DNA of 64,000 bases from contig JAKSZT010054304.1 in assembly GCA_026826555.1 (NCBI GenBank), positions 35,829,424 to 35,893,423 of the forward strand, in the 5' to 3' direction. This DNA is from Tolypeutes matacus (lineage: Eukaryota; Chordata; Mammalia; Cingulata; Chlamyphoridae). Under the pieces are notes generated by a model. That model was not told the DNA's origin, did no database searches, and worked only from the letters and a program-made list of their open reading frames with translations. Positions 48,270-58,498 of this stretch are shown here, in pieces (position 1 is the first letter of the stretch; each line of letters begins with the position of its first letter). The position numbers were made by a program, and so were the translations under genes.

Positions 48270-48279
48270 AATGTCCTAA

Positions 48280-48581
48280 CTTAGTTGTTTGTTACCTCAC
48301 TACTTCAATCAGGTTTCTGGCTCCCAAAATAAGTAAAGTAAGAAAAAAAAAAACAAAAAAAAAAACAAAGGTCCCAAAATTAGTTTTATCCTGTCTATGT
48401 ATACTTTACATTTCATTGTGAACTTCTTATTACAATTATAGGCCAAAATTATCAAGATAGTCTAAAATTTTGATATTAGTTGGATATAATTTATTTCCTG
48501 TATACAAATGTTTAATGATAGAAAAATTTTAATCAAAATGTCTGTAAATATAACTACAGCTATTTAATTAAGTAAATATTT
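48280..48581. other. Unassigned AT-rich sequence
   Basis: Nothing is recognised apart from an A run broken by C at about 48342-48366. Confidence 0.6.
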
Positions 48582-49222
48582 TGTATTAGTCTGCCAACAG
48601 GGTACTGATGTAAAGTACCAGAACTCTGTTGGCTTTTACAAAGGTTATTTATTTAGGGTGAAAGCTTACGGTTATAAGGCCCTAAAGAGTCCAAATCAAG
48701 GTTGCTTTCTCACCAAATTCAGTTGCCATGTATTGAAGAACCATGTTTGCTAGTCTCTGCAAGGTTTCAGCCATCCCCTTTGGGTTTTCTCTCTCTTGGC
48801 TGTAGGTTGGTATAGCGTTTGTCTCTCAGGGTTTCTTCTCTTTCTTGGCATAGGGTTTGTTTCTTTCCAGGTCTTCTATATTTTCTCTCCCCAAGGTCAG
48901 CTGCAGACTATCAGGGGAATGGATCATCTCTCCCTAGGACCCCAGGATAAAAAACGACAGAGCTCTCTCTCTTCCTGTGTGTCTTGTTGAGTGAGTGTCC
49001 ATTTATATCAGCCCACCAAGGGGGTGGGTACTCAACCTGAGTTATGCCTTACTGAGTTAGTCCAACCAGAAGTCTTAGGTTGATTTTATTGAGTAAACTT
49101 AATCAGAGGTCCCACACTGAATTTAATACAATCAAAGGTGAGTATCAGACCCAGAAAAATAGATTAGTTTACAACATAGTCTTTCTCTTTTTGAGATTCA
49201 TAAATAATCTCAAACTGTCACA
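48582..49222 (-). mobile_element. Solo LTR, xenarthran family shared with 22569 and 52626
   Basis: The 641-bp block starts tgtattagtctgccaacagg and ends ataatctcaaactgtcaca, with TG..CA ends. Shared text includes actgatgtaaagtaccagaa, ttggcttttacaaagg, gggtactcaacctgagt, ttaatacaatcaaaggt and gagattcataaataat. The 64-codon frame at 48796-48990 lies inside it. No 5-bp duplication is evident. Confidence 0.82.
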
Positions 49223-49330
49223 ATCCTTATGTTGAGACTACACTGGACATTTCCCACTTTGGTATCCTCATCAATGACCAAAATATAACATATATGTATA
49301 ATCCCAGAATACCCTCTAGGAAGGTATGTC

Positions 49331-50020
49331 TGTCTGAGGTTCTTTTATGAATCACAAAAAGAGAAAGATTATGTTTTTGAGCTAATTCATTCATGTGGGT
49401 GTGAGACCCTTTTGACTGGACTATGTCAGTGAGGCATGACTCAAGTCGAGTCTTACTGGAGCTGATATAAATAGAAACACAGAGATAGGCAGACACACAC
49501 AAAGAAAGGAAGCCACACTTTGATCCTGCCATGCAAAAGAGGCAACTGCAGGAAAACAGAGAAGTCCTGAGGGCTGAGAGAAGTCCTGGAGTCTGGAACC
49601 AGCAGACCACAGAGGCATGGAAAGAGACCCCTGAGAGGCTGAGCCCATGGAGTAGCTCAAGGCTGAAGAGACAAGCCATATACCTGATAGCTCACAGGTG
49701 AACTTGGGAATCCAAGGCCAAGAGTAGAGGCCTGATAAAATACAAACCCTATGCCTGGTTGCCTATAGTTGAGCTCTGGGAGATGGTAGATTCTGGAAGG
49801 GAAGGCAGAGACCTTGACAGAAATTGGTGGCCATCTTTACCATGTGGCAGGACCCCAGAATCAACAGAACCTGACAATAGTGAGAAAGCATCTCTGATAG
49901 TGCCTTTATTTGGACATTTCATGGCCTCAGAACTGTAAGCTTTTACCCTAATAAATTTCCCATTATACAAGTCAACCCATTTCTGGTACTTTGCATTGCC
50001 AGCCAATGGCAAACTAAAAG
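49331..50020 (+). mobile_element. Solo LTR, same broad family, opposite orientation
   Basis: It starts tgtctgaggttcttttatga with atcacaaaaagagaaagatt, the complement of the end of the LTR at 48582-49222. It ends near ggcaaactaaaaga. Inner text includes ttcatgtgggtgtgagaccc, a polyadenylation signal in taccctaataaatttccc, and tctggtactttgcattgcc. Minus-strand frames 49227-49679 (150 codons) and 49749-50012 are antisense to the LTR and are not genes. It lies only about 108 bp from the previous LTR. Confidence 0.75.
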
Positions 50021-50351
50021 AGAGGATTTATTAATTTTTATGTTCATAAAATCAAGGGCTTTCATTATAATATTATACTTTTATAGATAGCCACAGTTAT
50101 AATTTAAATAATAATTTGTGTACTTAGTTGATGAATTTATATCTCCTTAGCAGAATAGACTTGATAAGAGCAGAGAGTGCATTTCTCCTTTAAAATAAAT
50201 ATCCTAGGCCTAGGACAACTTACATAATAAAAACACATTTATTAAGGAATGAATAAAGTAAAACCACAGAAAAAGACATATCCAGTTATAGATGGCTTTA
50301 AATTTCCCAGGCCTTAATATTCTTAGACTTTACTAATTTAAAATATCATAC
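50021..50351. other. Unassigned AT-rich sequence
   Basis: Nothing is recognised between the LTR and the L1 tail. Confidence 0.5.
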
Positions 50352-50727
50352 TTTTAAATTTTCTATTTTAGTAACCTATATACAACTAAAATTTTTTCAT
50401 TTTAACCACCTTCAAATGTACAATTCAGTGGTACTAATTACATTTACAATAATGTGCTATCATCACTAACATCCAGTATCCAAACACTTTCCACTTCAAT
50501 CAGAAATTCTGCACCCATTAATCAATAACTCCCCATTCCCCTCACGGACCCCTGCTTATCAGTAATCTACTGTCTGTCTCTAGGGATTTGTCATTTCATA
50601 TGAATGAGATCACACAATATTTGTCTTTTTATGTCTAGATTATTTAACTAAACATGATGTCTTCTATGGTCATCCATGTTCTGGCACCCAAAAGAACTTC
50701 ATTCCTTAATAATATCCCACTGTGTAT
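50352..50727 (-). mobile_element. LINE-1 3'UTR, antisense, left of an inserted LTR
   Basis: The plus strand reads acctatatacaactaaaat, attcagtggtactaattaca, ccattaatcaataactcccc and gagatcacacaatatttgtc, the same order as 42200-42480. It stops at an LTR at 50728 and continues at 51192. Confidence 0.85.
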
Positions 50728-51191
50728 TGTTTTAGTTTGCAAGCTACCAAAAGTAATATACCAGAAATGTGTTTGCTATTACACTTGGGATTTGTTAGGT
50801 TGCAAGCTTGCAATTCTGAGGCGGTGAACATGTCCAAATAAAGGTTTTCTCCTTGAAGACAAGCACGTGAAGGCATCTGCTGGTTTATCCTTCTCTTTCA
50901 GGTTTCATTGCTTCAGCTTTTGTCTTCATCTCTCTTGGGTTCTGTTGATATCAGCTCCTTGCTCTATGGCTGTCTCTCAGCTTCTGTGGCTTTTTTCTGA
51001 GTTTCCATGTCTCTTAATATTTATCCCATGAAAAAAGGACAATAAGTAAGAGGATTAGGATCCACCCTGTATCAAGCACAACAGAAGTAATCTAATTAAA
51101 AAGTCTCACCTACAATAGGTTCACACCCACAGGAATGGATTAGCTCTAAGGATATTATTTTCTGCAGTCCAGACAACATAAAAATATAACA
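50728..51191 (-). mobile_element. Solo LTR inserted in an L1, near-matching 5-bp duplication
   Basis: The plus strand starts tgttttagtttgcaagctac and ends acataaaaatataaca. The flanking 5-mers are tgtat (50723-50727) and ggtat (51192-51196), with one mismatch. Inner phrases include cagaaatgtgtttgctatta, gtccaaataaaggttttctc, agtctcacctacaatagg and cacacccacaggaatgg. It interrupts L1 text that is otherwise continuous. Confidence 0.82.
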
Positions 51192-51435
51192 GGTATATAC
51201 CACATTTTGTTTATCCTTCAGCTGTTGATAGGTATGTGGATTGTTGGGTTGTTTCCATCTTTGGGCTGTTGTGAATAATATTTCTATGACCATAAGTGTA
51301 CAAGTATCTGCTTGAATTCCTACTTTCAATTCATTTGGGTGCATACCAAGAAATGGCATTGCTATGTTCAACTTTCTGAGGAACTGCCAAATTCATTTCC
51401 ATAGGGTCTGCACCATTTTACAAACCTACCAGCAT
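51192..51435 (-). mobile_element. LINE-1 ORF2 C-terminus, antisense, right of the inserted LTR
   Basis: The plus strand reads accacattttgtttatcctt, tgttgggttgtttccatctt, ataatatttctatgacc and aggaactgccaaattcattt, which is antisense ORF2 end. It is the continuation of 50352-50727. Confidence 0.85.
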
Positions 51436-51854
51436 TCTCTCTATATTTATTTTTACCTTATAATTTCTAGAGAATGTATACATATATTTTATGCAATCTT
51501 ATAACAACCTAGATATATGTTCAAGACTAAATACTATTTTCAGTTAGAAAGTGTTGAATCTGAAATGTCAGATGGCAAATTGCTTTGCCAATAAATATTG
51601 GGTTAGTGGCAGAGTGTGGACTAATCTGGAATCCTTAAAACTTTAAGACTGTGCCAATGTTTGCACTCCAGTAAATGTGGCAAAATAATGGTACTGATGT
51701 AATATAATTCAATTAGGGACATTTATCAGAAATTCATATATTGAAATATGAAAATTGGATTACTTTTCCTCAGTAAATATAAATTCATAAATCACTTAAT
51801 CCATAAAATCACTAGTAAGTATTATGTAGATTTTGTATATTTAAAATTTATCAG
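51436..51854. other. Unassigned AT-rich sequence
   Basis: Nothing is recognised here. Confidence 0.5.
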
Positions 51855-52194
51855 AGTCTTTTGAGAAGCAGTTTTGATGTTGGAAAGAAGGCCCCAGGAG
51901 AAGAGAAGCAAGCCGTTCATCTGATGGTCTACAGCTGACCTTGTGGAGGAAACAGGAGCTAAGCCCAGAGAGAAATGCAGCCCCGGGAAGAGAGGAACCC
52001 CAGAAGCCTGAACCCTGGCAAACGCCGGCAGCTGTTGTGCTCTAACACGTGGCAATGGACTGTGGTCAGAGTAGAAACTTAATGCTTTATGGCCTGGTAT
52101 CTGCGGACTTCTACCCCAAATAAATGCCCTTTATAAAGAAAGACCAACACATTTTTGGTATTTCACATTAGCACCCTTTTGGCTGACTAATACA
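51855..52194 (+). mobile_element. 5' LTR (5'-truncated) of a MaLR/ERV-L-like element
   Basis: It is related to the LTR at 7240-7787 (gaaggccccaggagaagaga; acacgtggcaatggac; tttatggcctggtatctg; ccccaaataaatgcccttta; ggctgactaatacag). Its left part is missing. It is followed by a primer-binding site, so it is a 5' LTR with internal sequence attached. Confidence 0.82.
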
Positions 52195-52535
52195 GAATTT
52201 GGTACCAAGGAGTGGGGAAGTGCTTTTGCATATACCAAAATGTTGGAATGGTTTTATAAATGGGTAAGGGATATTTTTTTGAGGAATTGTGAAATGCTTG
52301 ATGGAAAAGGCCTAGACCACTTTGAAGAGACTGTTGATAGTAATATGGATGCTAAAGAGACTTTCTATGATGCCTTAGAAGTAAATAATCAAACTTTTAT
52401 TGGAAACTGGAGGAAAGGTGATCCATGTTTTAAGTTGCAGAGAACTCAACAAGATTAACTCCTGGTGTTATATTGAAGACAGAATTTAAAAATGGTGAAC
52501 CAGAGCATTTAGCTAAAATTTATCAGACTTGAAAT
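52195..52535 (+). mobile_element. MaLR internal sequence, 5' part
   Basis: After the primer site the text (aatggttttataaatgggtaa; ccactttgaagagactgttg; gaaaggtgatccatgt) matches 22310-22500. A 72-codon frame at 52240-52458 (MLEWFYKWVRDIFLRNCEML..) may be a relic of the gag-like reading frame, but I cannot prove this. It ends where antisense L1 text starts at about 52536. Confidence 0.75.
52200..52217 (+). promoter_or_regulatory. Primer-binding site matching tRNA-Leu
   Basis: The text tggtaccaaggagtgggg fits the complement of the 3' end of tRNA-Leu(UAA), with one extra A after tggtacca. It lies five bases after the LTR end (taca then gaatt). ERV-L-type elements prime minus-strand synthesis with tRNA-Leu, so this supports the class. 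The related site at 22269-22276 keeps tggtacca and is diverged after it. Confidence 0.85.
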
Positions 52536-52625
52536 TACCCTCTATTAGTAGTTTGTTGAGTTCTTCTTATGTGAATGGGTGTTGATGCCAACAAATGCTG
52601 TCTCTGTATCTAGTGAAATGATCAT
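52536..52625 (-). mobile_element. LINE-1 ORF2 RT-domain fragment, antisense, left part
   Basis: The plus strand reads agtagtttgttgagttcttc, atgaatggg-like gtgaatgggtgttgatgcc and aaatgctgtctctgtatcta, which is antisense of the RT fingers/palm (the FDNI / AEKAFD neighbourhood). It is cut at 52625 by an LTR and continues at 55019. Confidence 0.8.
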
Positions 52626-53119
52626 TGTGTTAGTTTGCCACAGGGCTGCTGATGCAAAGTACCAGAAATTGGGTTGGCTTTTACAAAGGGGATTTATTTG
52701 TAGTAAAATCTTACAGTTACAAAGCCACGAAGATGTCCTTATCAAGACATCATCAGAGATGCTTTCTCATCAAAGGTCAACTGATAAGAGCTCCTGAATT
52801 CCTGCCATGTGGTGAGGCAAGATGACTGACCTTTTGGTTTCTATCTCTACTTTCTCCTGGAGCTCAGCTGTGGATAAATTAGGCATCTCTCCCTGTGTCT
52901 TGGCTCCTTGAGCTTGTTGGTTTTGTTCTCTGTCTTTCTGCAGCTGTAGGTGAACCTGGAATCCTCTCTCACACATGGCTGGGTCAAAATGACCTAGCTC
53001 CCTTTTCTGTGTGTCTCTGTCTCTCTGTGTCACCATTTACATAGGCTCAAGTAAAAGGATGGAGACTGAACTTGAGTCACACTTCACTGATGTAGACCAA
53101 TCAAAAGTAATCTAATCAA
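52626..53119 (-). mobile_element. LTR, left part, split by a composite element (LTR = 52626-55018)
   Basis: The LTR begins tgtgttagtttgccacaggg. A 5-bp target duplication atcat lies at 52621-52625 and again at 55019-55023, just outside the complete LTR. The text matches 22569-23114 and 48582-49222. It breaks at 53119 for the composite element and resumes at 54898. The frames at 52579-52797 and 52770-53036 (minus) are internal. Confidence 0.92.
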
Positions 53120-54887
53120 TATTAAGAGTTCTTCCATTGCTAGAATAATAATGTCTATTGTAGAATAATATTAAGTATACTTTAGTCCATTGTTCATTCC
53201 CCAATCTTGAGGATTTGGGGATGGTGAGTCCCACTCTGCTTCTAATTGAGAGGGAGCTTAATTAGAAGCAGATGGATAGGACAGATGGATGGAACTATTT
53301 TGTTTACAGTTGCAGACACTCTCTGTTCCTTGGGATGGGCATTGTCCATTATCTCCTTGTTAGTTGTCCTGGGTGAGTCCAATGACCTGGAGAATAGGTG
53401 TTGCAACTCTGCTGAAATTCAGGGCTCAACTGGCACATGGACAGATCAAAGATTTAAGTCTCTGGGACATATATTTATCAAATATAGTGCTAATTATAGG
53501 TTTAAATAAAAGGGGCAGAAGACCCATGTGTAGAGAACCTATAAATGAGTCTAACTCTGTTACACTAGGGAGCATAAATTCCAAAGTAAGGCCCACTGAC
53601 AGGGTGCTGAATTCCTGAGCTGTCTGTCCTGCTTATAGGTTCTGGATTTCTCTAGAGGCCTCAGGAGCCCTGCTATTTGAGGTATTGTTTACTGTGGCAG
53701 TCAATGAGATCCTGATGACACTTGCATAAGTGTAACCTCTGGAATGACTTCATGACTCACTTTGAAATCTCTTAGCCTCAAAACTCATTTGTATTTATCA
53801 TTTCACTCTTTTGGTCAAGGTCTTTTTCCAGATGCATTGCTACTTGGCACTTGGTAAAAATCCCTCGGTTCCAGGGAGGTTCATTGCTGGAAGTCATGTC
53901 TCATGCCAGGGAGAAGGTAATGCATTTATATGTTGAGTTTGGCTTAGAAAGAGGCTCCATTTAAGAACAAGGAGGATTTCAGGAGGTAACTCTTATACAG
54001 TATATAATACTAGGCTAAGTTTCAGTTTCACAAGAAAAGATTCATAAGTACAATGATCAAAATCGAGGGCCTGGTATAATGGTCTTATATAATGTCTTCC
54101 TTCACTATGCACTGCCCTTGCACTCTGGGGATTCTTACCGTACTATTTGAGAATGTAACAACTTCCCAGGATGGGAATTCAATATTCTTTTGGTTATTAT
54201 GTGGATCTCTACCCACTGAAACAATGCCCCATGAATATTTGAATATATTCATGTGCCTTAAGGACATGCTGCAGGTGAACCCCCCCAATGAATTCCCCCA
54301 ACACTGATATCCTGCACCAGTGATCCTCCCCTGCCACTGTTGTGACCTTCTATGATTCAAAATCTCTCCAAACATGAAGCTGGCAAAATAACCAAAAAAA
54401 ATTAATAAGAAAATGAAATAATAATTTTTAAAATAATTGATAAAATACAATTTTTTTTTAATTTGAAAGAAAAAAAAATTTAGACATTGTGTCTTTCATC
54501 ACTGTAAGGTCTGTGGCCACCAGAGGTTCTGAGGGATGGAGCAGAAAAATACGTGTAATATGGGGGCATTTTCAGAATATTGGAGTTGTCCTGTGTGACA
54601 TTGCAGTGATGGATACAGGCCATTATATATTTTGTCATAGCCTACGAACTTGTGCAGGACAGCGTGCACACTACAATGTAAACAGAAATCCATGGTTAGT
54701 AGCAATGCTTCAATATGTGTTCATCAATTGTAACATATACCACACTAATGAGGGATGTTGTTGATATGGGAAAGTATGGAAGGGGGATGGAGTGGGGCAT
54801 ATGGAAATCCCTTATGTTTTTTATGTAACACTTATGTAATCTAAAGCTTCTTTAATAATAAAAATAATTAATTAAAAAAACAAAACC
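53120..54887 (+). mobile_element. Composite L1-tailed element, modules A-B-D-C, full copy with 10-bp duplication
   Basis: This 1768-bp unit has perfect direct repeats atctaatcaa at 53110-53119 and 54888-54897. Module A (53127-53785) is the reverse complement of the 5' part of the copies at 47484 and 5500. Module B (about 53820-54345) matches 1810-2330 directly. Module D (about 54345-54520) ends ctttcatcactgtaaggtct. Module C (about 54555-54860) resembles an L1 3'UTR and ends in an A-rich tail. The frames inside it (53246-53509, 53364-53618, 54092-54307 and 54085-54450 minus) have no domain. No polymerase is encoded, so any movement would have depended on L1. Confidence 0.88.
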
Positions 54888-54897
54888 ATCTAATCAA

Positions 54898-55018
54898 GTG
54901 ACCTTATCAAAGTTCCCTTAACTGAATTTAATACAATCAAATGGCCTCACACCCACAGGAACGGATTAGTTCAAAAACATAAAATTTCTCTTGGATTCAC
55001 AAAATTCAAACAGTCACA
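54898..55018 (-). mobile_element. LTR, right part
   Basis: This continues the LTR of 52626-53119: gtgaccttatcaaagttcc, actgaatttaatacaatcaa, cacacccacaggaacgg and ttcaaacagtcaca. It ends in CA and is followed by the second atcat at 55019-55023. Confidence 0.92.
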
Positions 55019-55330
55019 ATCATTTAATTTTTTAATTTGTTTTATTAATGGGATGAATAGCATTGCTAGAGTTTCATATTTGAAATTAACTTTAATTCTT
55101 TGGAATAAATCAAACTTGGTTGGTCTTAATATCTTATAATTTTTATGTATTTCAAGATTTGGATTGTTAATATTTGCTTATGATTATGCATTTATACTGA
55201 TAAGCATGTTTGGCCAATTCATTTTCCTTTCATTTAATGTTTTTTAAATCAGGTTTTATATCAATATAATTCTGGGAAGTTGTTAGGAGACAATTCTCGA
55301 TGAATTTCTTGCATTTTTGAATGTCTTCTG
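55019..55330 (-). mobile_element. LINE-1 ORF2 RT-domain fragment, antisense, right part
   Basis: The plus strand reads tttaattctttggaataaat, caaacttggttggtcttaat and tttcaagatttggattgtta, then ataaaaatcaggttttat-like text. This is antisense RT sequence continuing from 52625. The far end is approximate. Confidence 0.7.
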
Positions 55331-55990
55331 AGTGTGGCTGACCTTTATTGTAAACTATGATTTCAAGGATGTTTGTATAGTGGACAACCATGGAAAACAG
55401 AGATACTATCTTCTTCAGGTGCCAAGAACAGGGTTATTATTGTCCATTATAAAGAGATTATATCTCCCTCAGGAGCAGAGATTAGGCAGATTTATAAAGA
55501 ATTTGTGGCCCCTAAGTCTAATATTTCTCTCGTAGTACAACCCACTGTGTGTGTAGATAACAACTGGCCCTCTTTGTGTCACCCTTTAAAAATAGATTAT
55601 GAGTTTAAAATACAGATGAAATTGACATACATTATATCAATAAGACAAAATGTGGTCAGGAGGTAAATGGAGTTAAAATGTTAAATACTTTTATATTTTA
55701 TGAGAAGTTATAAATTCATTAATTTTTCTTATTTAAAAAAAATTTCTTATGTAATAATTGTGAATTTTCTAACTTTTGTATGACCACAAAAAGAATAATA
55801 GAATAATATAGTTAACAAGTTAATGAAAATGGAATAAAACATATTTTGTCAGTTCAAAAATATTTAGGAAAGAGAAAAAAATAACAGAATGTGTGGGAGA
55901 ATTCTTAAACATTGATTTAACCAAAACAACTTAGTAAATACATTAACTGTATGTGTATTAATACACGTTAAAAAGTCCATGAGTCTAGAT
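55331..55990. other. Unassigned sequence with two overlapping ORFs
   Basis: Frames 55332-55535 and 55373-55666 (97 codons, MYSGQPWKTEILSSSG..) occur in a slightly GC-richer patch at 55370-55600. I do not recognise a family, and no gene context is visible. It could be an old retroposon. Confidence 0.35.
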
Positions 55991-56193
55991 CAGGGGTCCA
56001 CAGACATTTTATGTAAAGGAAGTTTTGGTACGTCATATGGTCTCTGCCACAGCATTCAACTCTGTGTTGAAGCTTAAAAGCAACCATAAACAATACTTAA
56101 TTTAGTGAGCATAGTTGTGTTTCAATAAAATTGATTTTAGAAAAATAAGTATTGAGCATATTTTAGTACATGGGCAGTATTTTGCCAACCCTG
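55991..56193 (+). mobile_element. hAT-Charlie-type nonautonomous DNA transposon
   Basis: It starts caggggtccacagacatttt and ends tttgccaaccctg, giving inverted ends. The inner text tatggtctctgccac, gcaaccataaacaatac and gtgtttcaataaaattgatttt fits a common eutherian hAT family. Flanking 8-mers gtctagat (55983-55990) and ttctagag (56194-56201) share six bases, as expected for an old 8-bp duplication. The frame 56115-56327 crosses it and is not a gene. Confidence 0.8.
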
Positions 56194-56679
56194 TTCTAGA
56201 GTTTAATATATTTGATATGAACTATCTGCTAATAAGTAGAACATTAAATATTTGCAAAAGAAATTTTGAAAGGAGTAGGATTGGAAAGAATGCAAGTATT
56301 ATCTATACAAAAGATTGTAGCAAATAAAATAAAATTACAGGTAAAATTCATTACTACATATAAAGATTTATCTTATAATATCAAAAATCATAAAAATTGA
56401 AATTATAAATTTCTGTAGAACAAAAAATATAATCTGTAGTATATACCAATCAAACTGACAGGACAAAACCAAAAGAAAGAGAAATTCCAAAAGTAGGAGA
56501 TTTATACTTATTTTCTCAGTAACTGATTTAAAAAATAAGGCTAAAATACATGATTAAAATGTCTATTAATTGACATTCATAGAACACTGTATAGAGTTAT
56601 CATGAATTTTATTTTATATAGTAAACTCACAAGACATTATTATTGTTTTTTAGAATCAATTTTACTAGAATTATTCATA
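56194..56679. other. Unassigned AT-rich sequence
   Basis: Nothing is recognised here. Confidence 0.6.
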
Positions 56680-58060
56680 TATGTATTCTTCATTCTTTTC
56701 TGGAAAACCAGGCATCTTTCTACCTGAAGAACACCCTTTTCATGTCAGCACAGTTCTTCTGGTGACAATCTCTCACATTTTGTTTGTCAGAAAGTATCTT
56801 CATTGTTACCTCCATTTTAGAAGAGGGTCCTTTGGCCACGTATAGAATTCTAAGTTAGCACTTGTTTTCCTTTGGTACTTTAAAGACATTATTGCCTTTG
56901 TCTTGTGCCTCTCATCTTTCCTGTTGAGAAGGCTGTTGTGAATATTATTTTTGTTTCCATGAAAAAAATATGATCCCCTTTCTCTGTTCTGGGTGCTCAT
57001 AAGATATACCCTTTATTTTGGTTTTCATAAATTGTTATATAATTTGCCTATGTGTGGTTTGCTTTGTATTTATCATGATTTTGGTTCATAAACATTCTTT
57101 AACCTGTGACTTTATGCTTTTTTCCCCCTCAGGTATTGCTTCTGCCCTATTTTGTCTACATTCTTTTTTAGAATCAACTGAAATATGTTAGATCGTTTAC
57201 CATGTTATATATGTATTTTATGCTTTCCATATATATGTATCTGAAAATGTGTGTATGTATAATCTTTTTGGTATTGTCAAATAATTTTTTTCTGGATGCT
57301 TAAATCTCTATATTTTCTGATGTGCTACCTTTCAGTTAACTTATTCTTCCTTAAATTATGTTCATTTATTGTTAAATTCACCTATTGAATTCTTACTTAC
57401 AAGCTTTTGTAATTTGGATTTCTTGACTTCCCATTTGATCATATTTTGTGTGTGTGTGTGTTTATGCATTTGTGAGATTTCAGGATATTATCCAGGTTGT
57501 AATTCATTACTTCAGTTTATTAAATCAAAGAGATTGAGCTTTTTTGAAGCTGGATTTCAGTTTTTTAATGGCATGTTTTTTTATACTTTTGTCTAATATT
57601 TCTGTTAGAGTCTCTTGGAATTCCAACTGGAAACCTGAGTTATTTATTAGTGATGCTCCTCTTTGCTGGAATTTGAACCACAGTTTGTCCACTCATCACC
57701 TTGCAAATGGCTGAACTTCTTTTCAACTCTTCAGCGACTCAGTTCAATTTTTCTTCTCATATTCTCACCCTTAATTTTAGAACTGATTGGTGCCTCAAGA
57801 GGAAAAGTAGTTATGAACATTTTTCTTTTCTTCTCTTCAATTTCTAGGCTTCTCAGTTCAATGCTATCTTGCTAGCTCTCTGATGTGTTCAAATATACTT
57901 TATTTTACAATTCTGTCTAATTTTTCTATGTGTTTCTGTGGGAGTGTTTCTGCATAAAGTTTATCCATGGTTGCTAAAATTAGAAACAACATCACCCAGG
58001 TTATTGGTGTCAATGTTTATTAAGATGGGAAAAACTAGAAAAATAATATTTTGCTATTTC
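56680..58060 (-). mobile_element. Old LINE-1 sequence (ORF1 end / 5' region), antisense
   Basis: The plus strand follows the order seen in antisense old L1: acgtatagaattctaagttag, then ggtactttaaagacattattg, ctgttgagaaggctgttgtg, atgtgtggtttgctttgtat, and a long T-rich tail with cccatttgatcat and agctctctgatgtgttcaaa. It is diverged, with no frame in the sense direction. The segment 57445-57460 is a short TG run. The frames at 57369-57596 and 57663-57875 run against the element. Confidence 0.55.
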
Positions 58061-58063
58061 TCT

Positions 58064-58498
58064 TAGTTTGTCAGGTATCTATGAAAAATACCACCCAATG
58101 TATGCTGGATAAAGCAATGGAAATTTATAGGCTCATGATTTTGTGGCTAAAGAAAGTCCACAATCAAGACATCTGTTGACAAGGCTTGCTTTCGTCCAAA
58201 AATCTGTAGGCCCCTGGTGCTAAGTTCTAGAAATCCTTGGGGTTCCTTGGCTTTCCAATCAAATGGCCAGTTCTCTCCTTTCTTTTCTGGGTTCTTGCTG
58301 ATTTCTATGTCGGGATTTCTTCTGCTTATAAAGGACTCCTATAATTCAGGTTAAAGCCTCTCCTTTTTCAATTAGACCACACCTTAAATAAAAATAACAT
58401 CTTTAAAATGTCCTATTTACCATAGTTTCATAGGTACAGGAATGTGGGTTCAGTTTAAGAATATTTCTAAATTGCGGTAAACAATTCATTCTACCACA
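58064..58498 (-). mobile_element. Solo LTR, MaLR-like, same broad family as the 29.8-kb provirus LTRs
   Basis: The plus strand shows the antisense LTR order: ataccacccaatgtatgctg, atttataggctcatgatttt, agtccacaatcaagacatct, tgcttataaaggactcctat, aattagaccacaccttaa and attcattctaccaca at the end. TG..CA ends are plausible (tgtcaggt..ccaca). There is no internal sequence. Confidence 0.72.

Noticed and set aside
49227..49679. 150-codon minus-strand ORF
   Set aside because: It is antisense to the LTR at 49331-50020 and matches no protein pattern.
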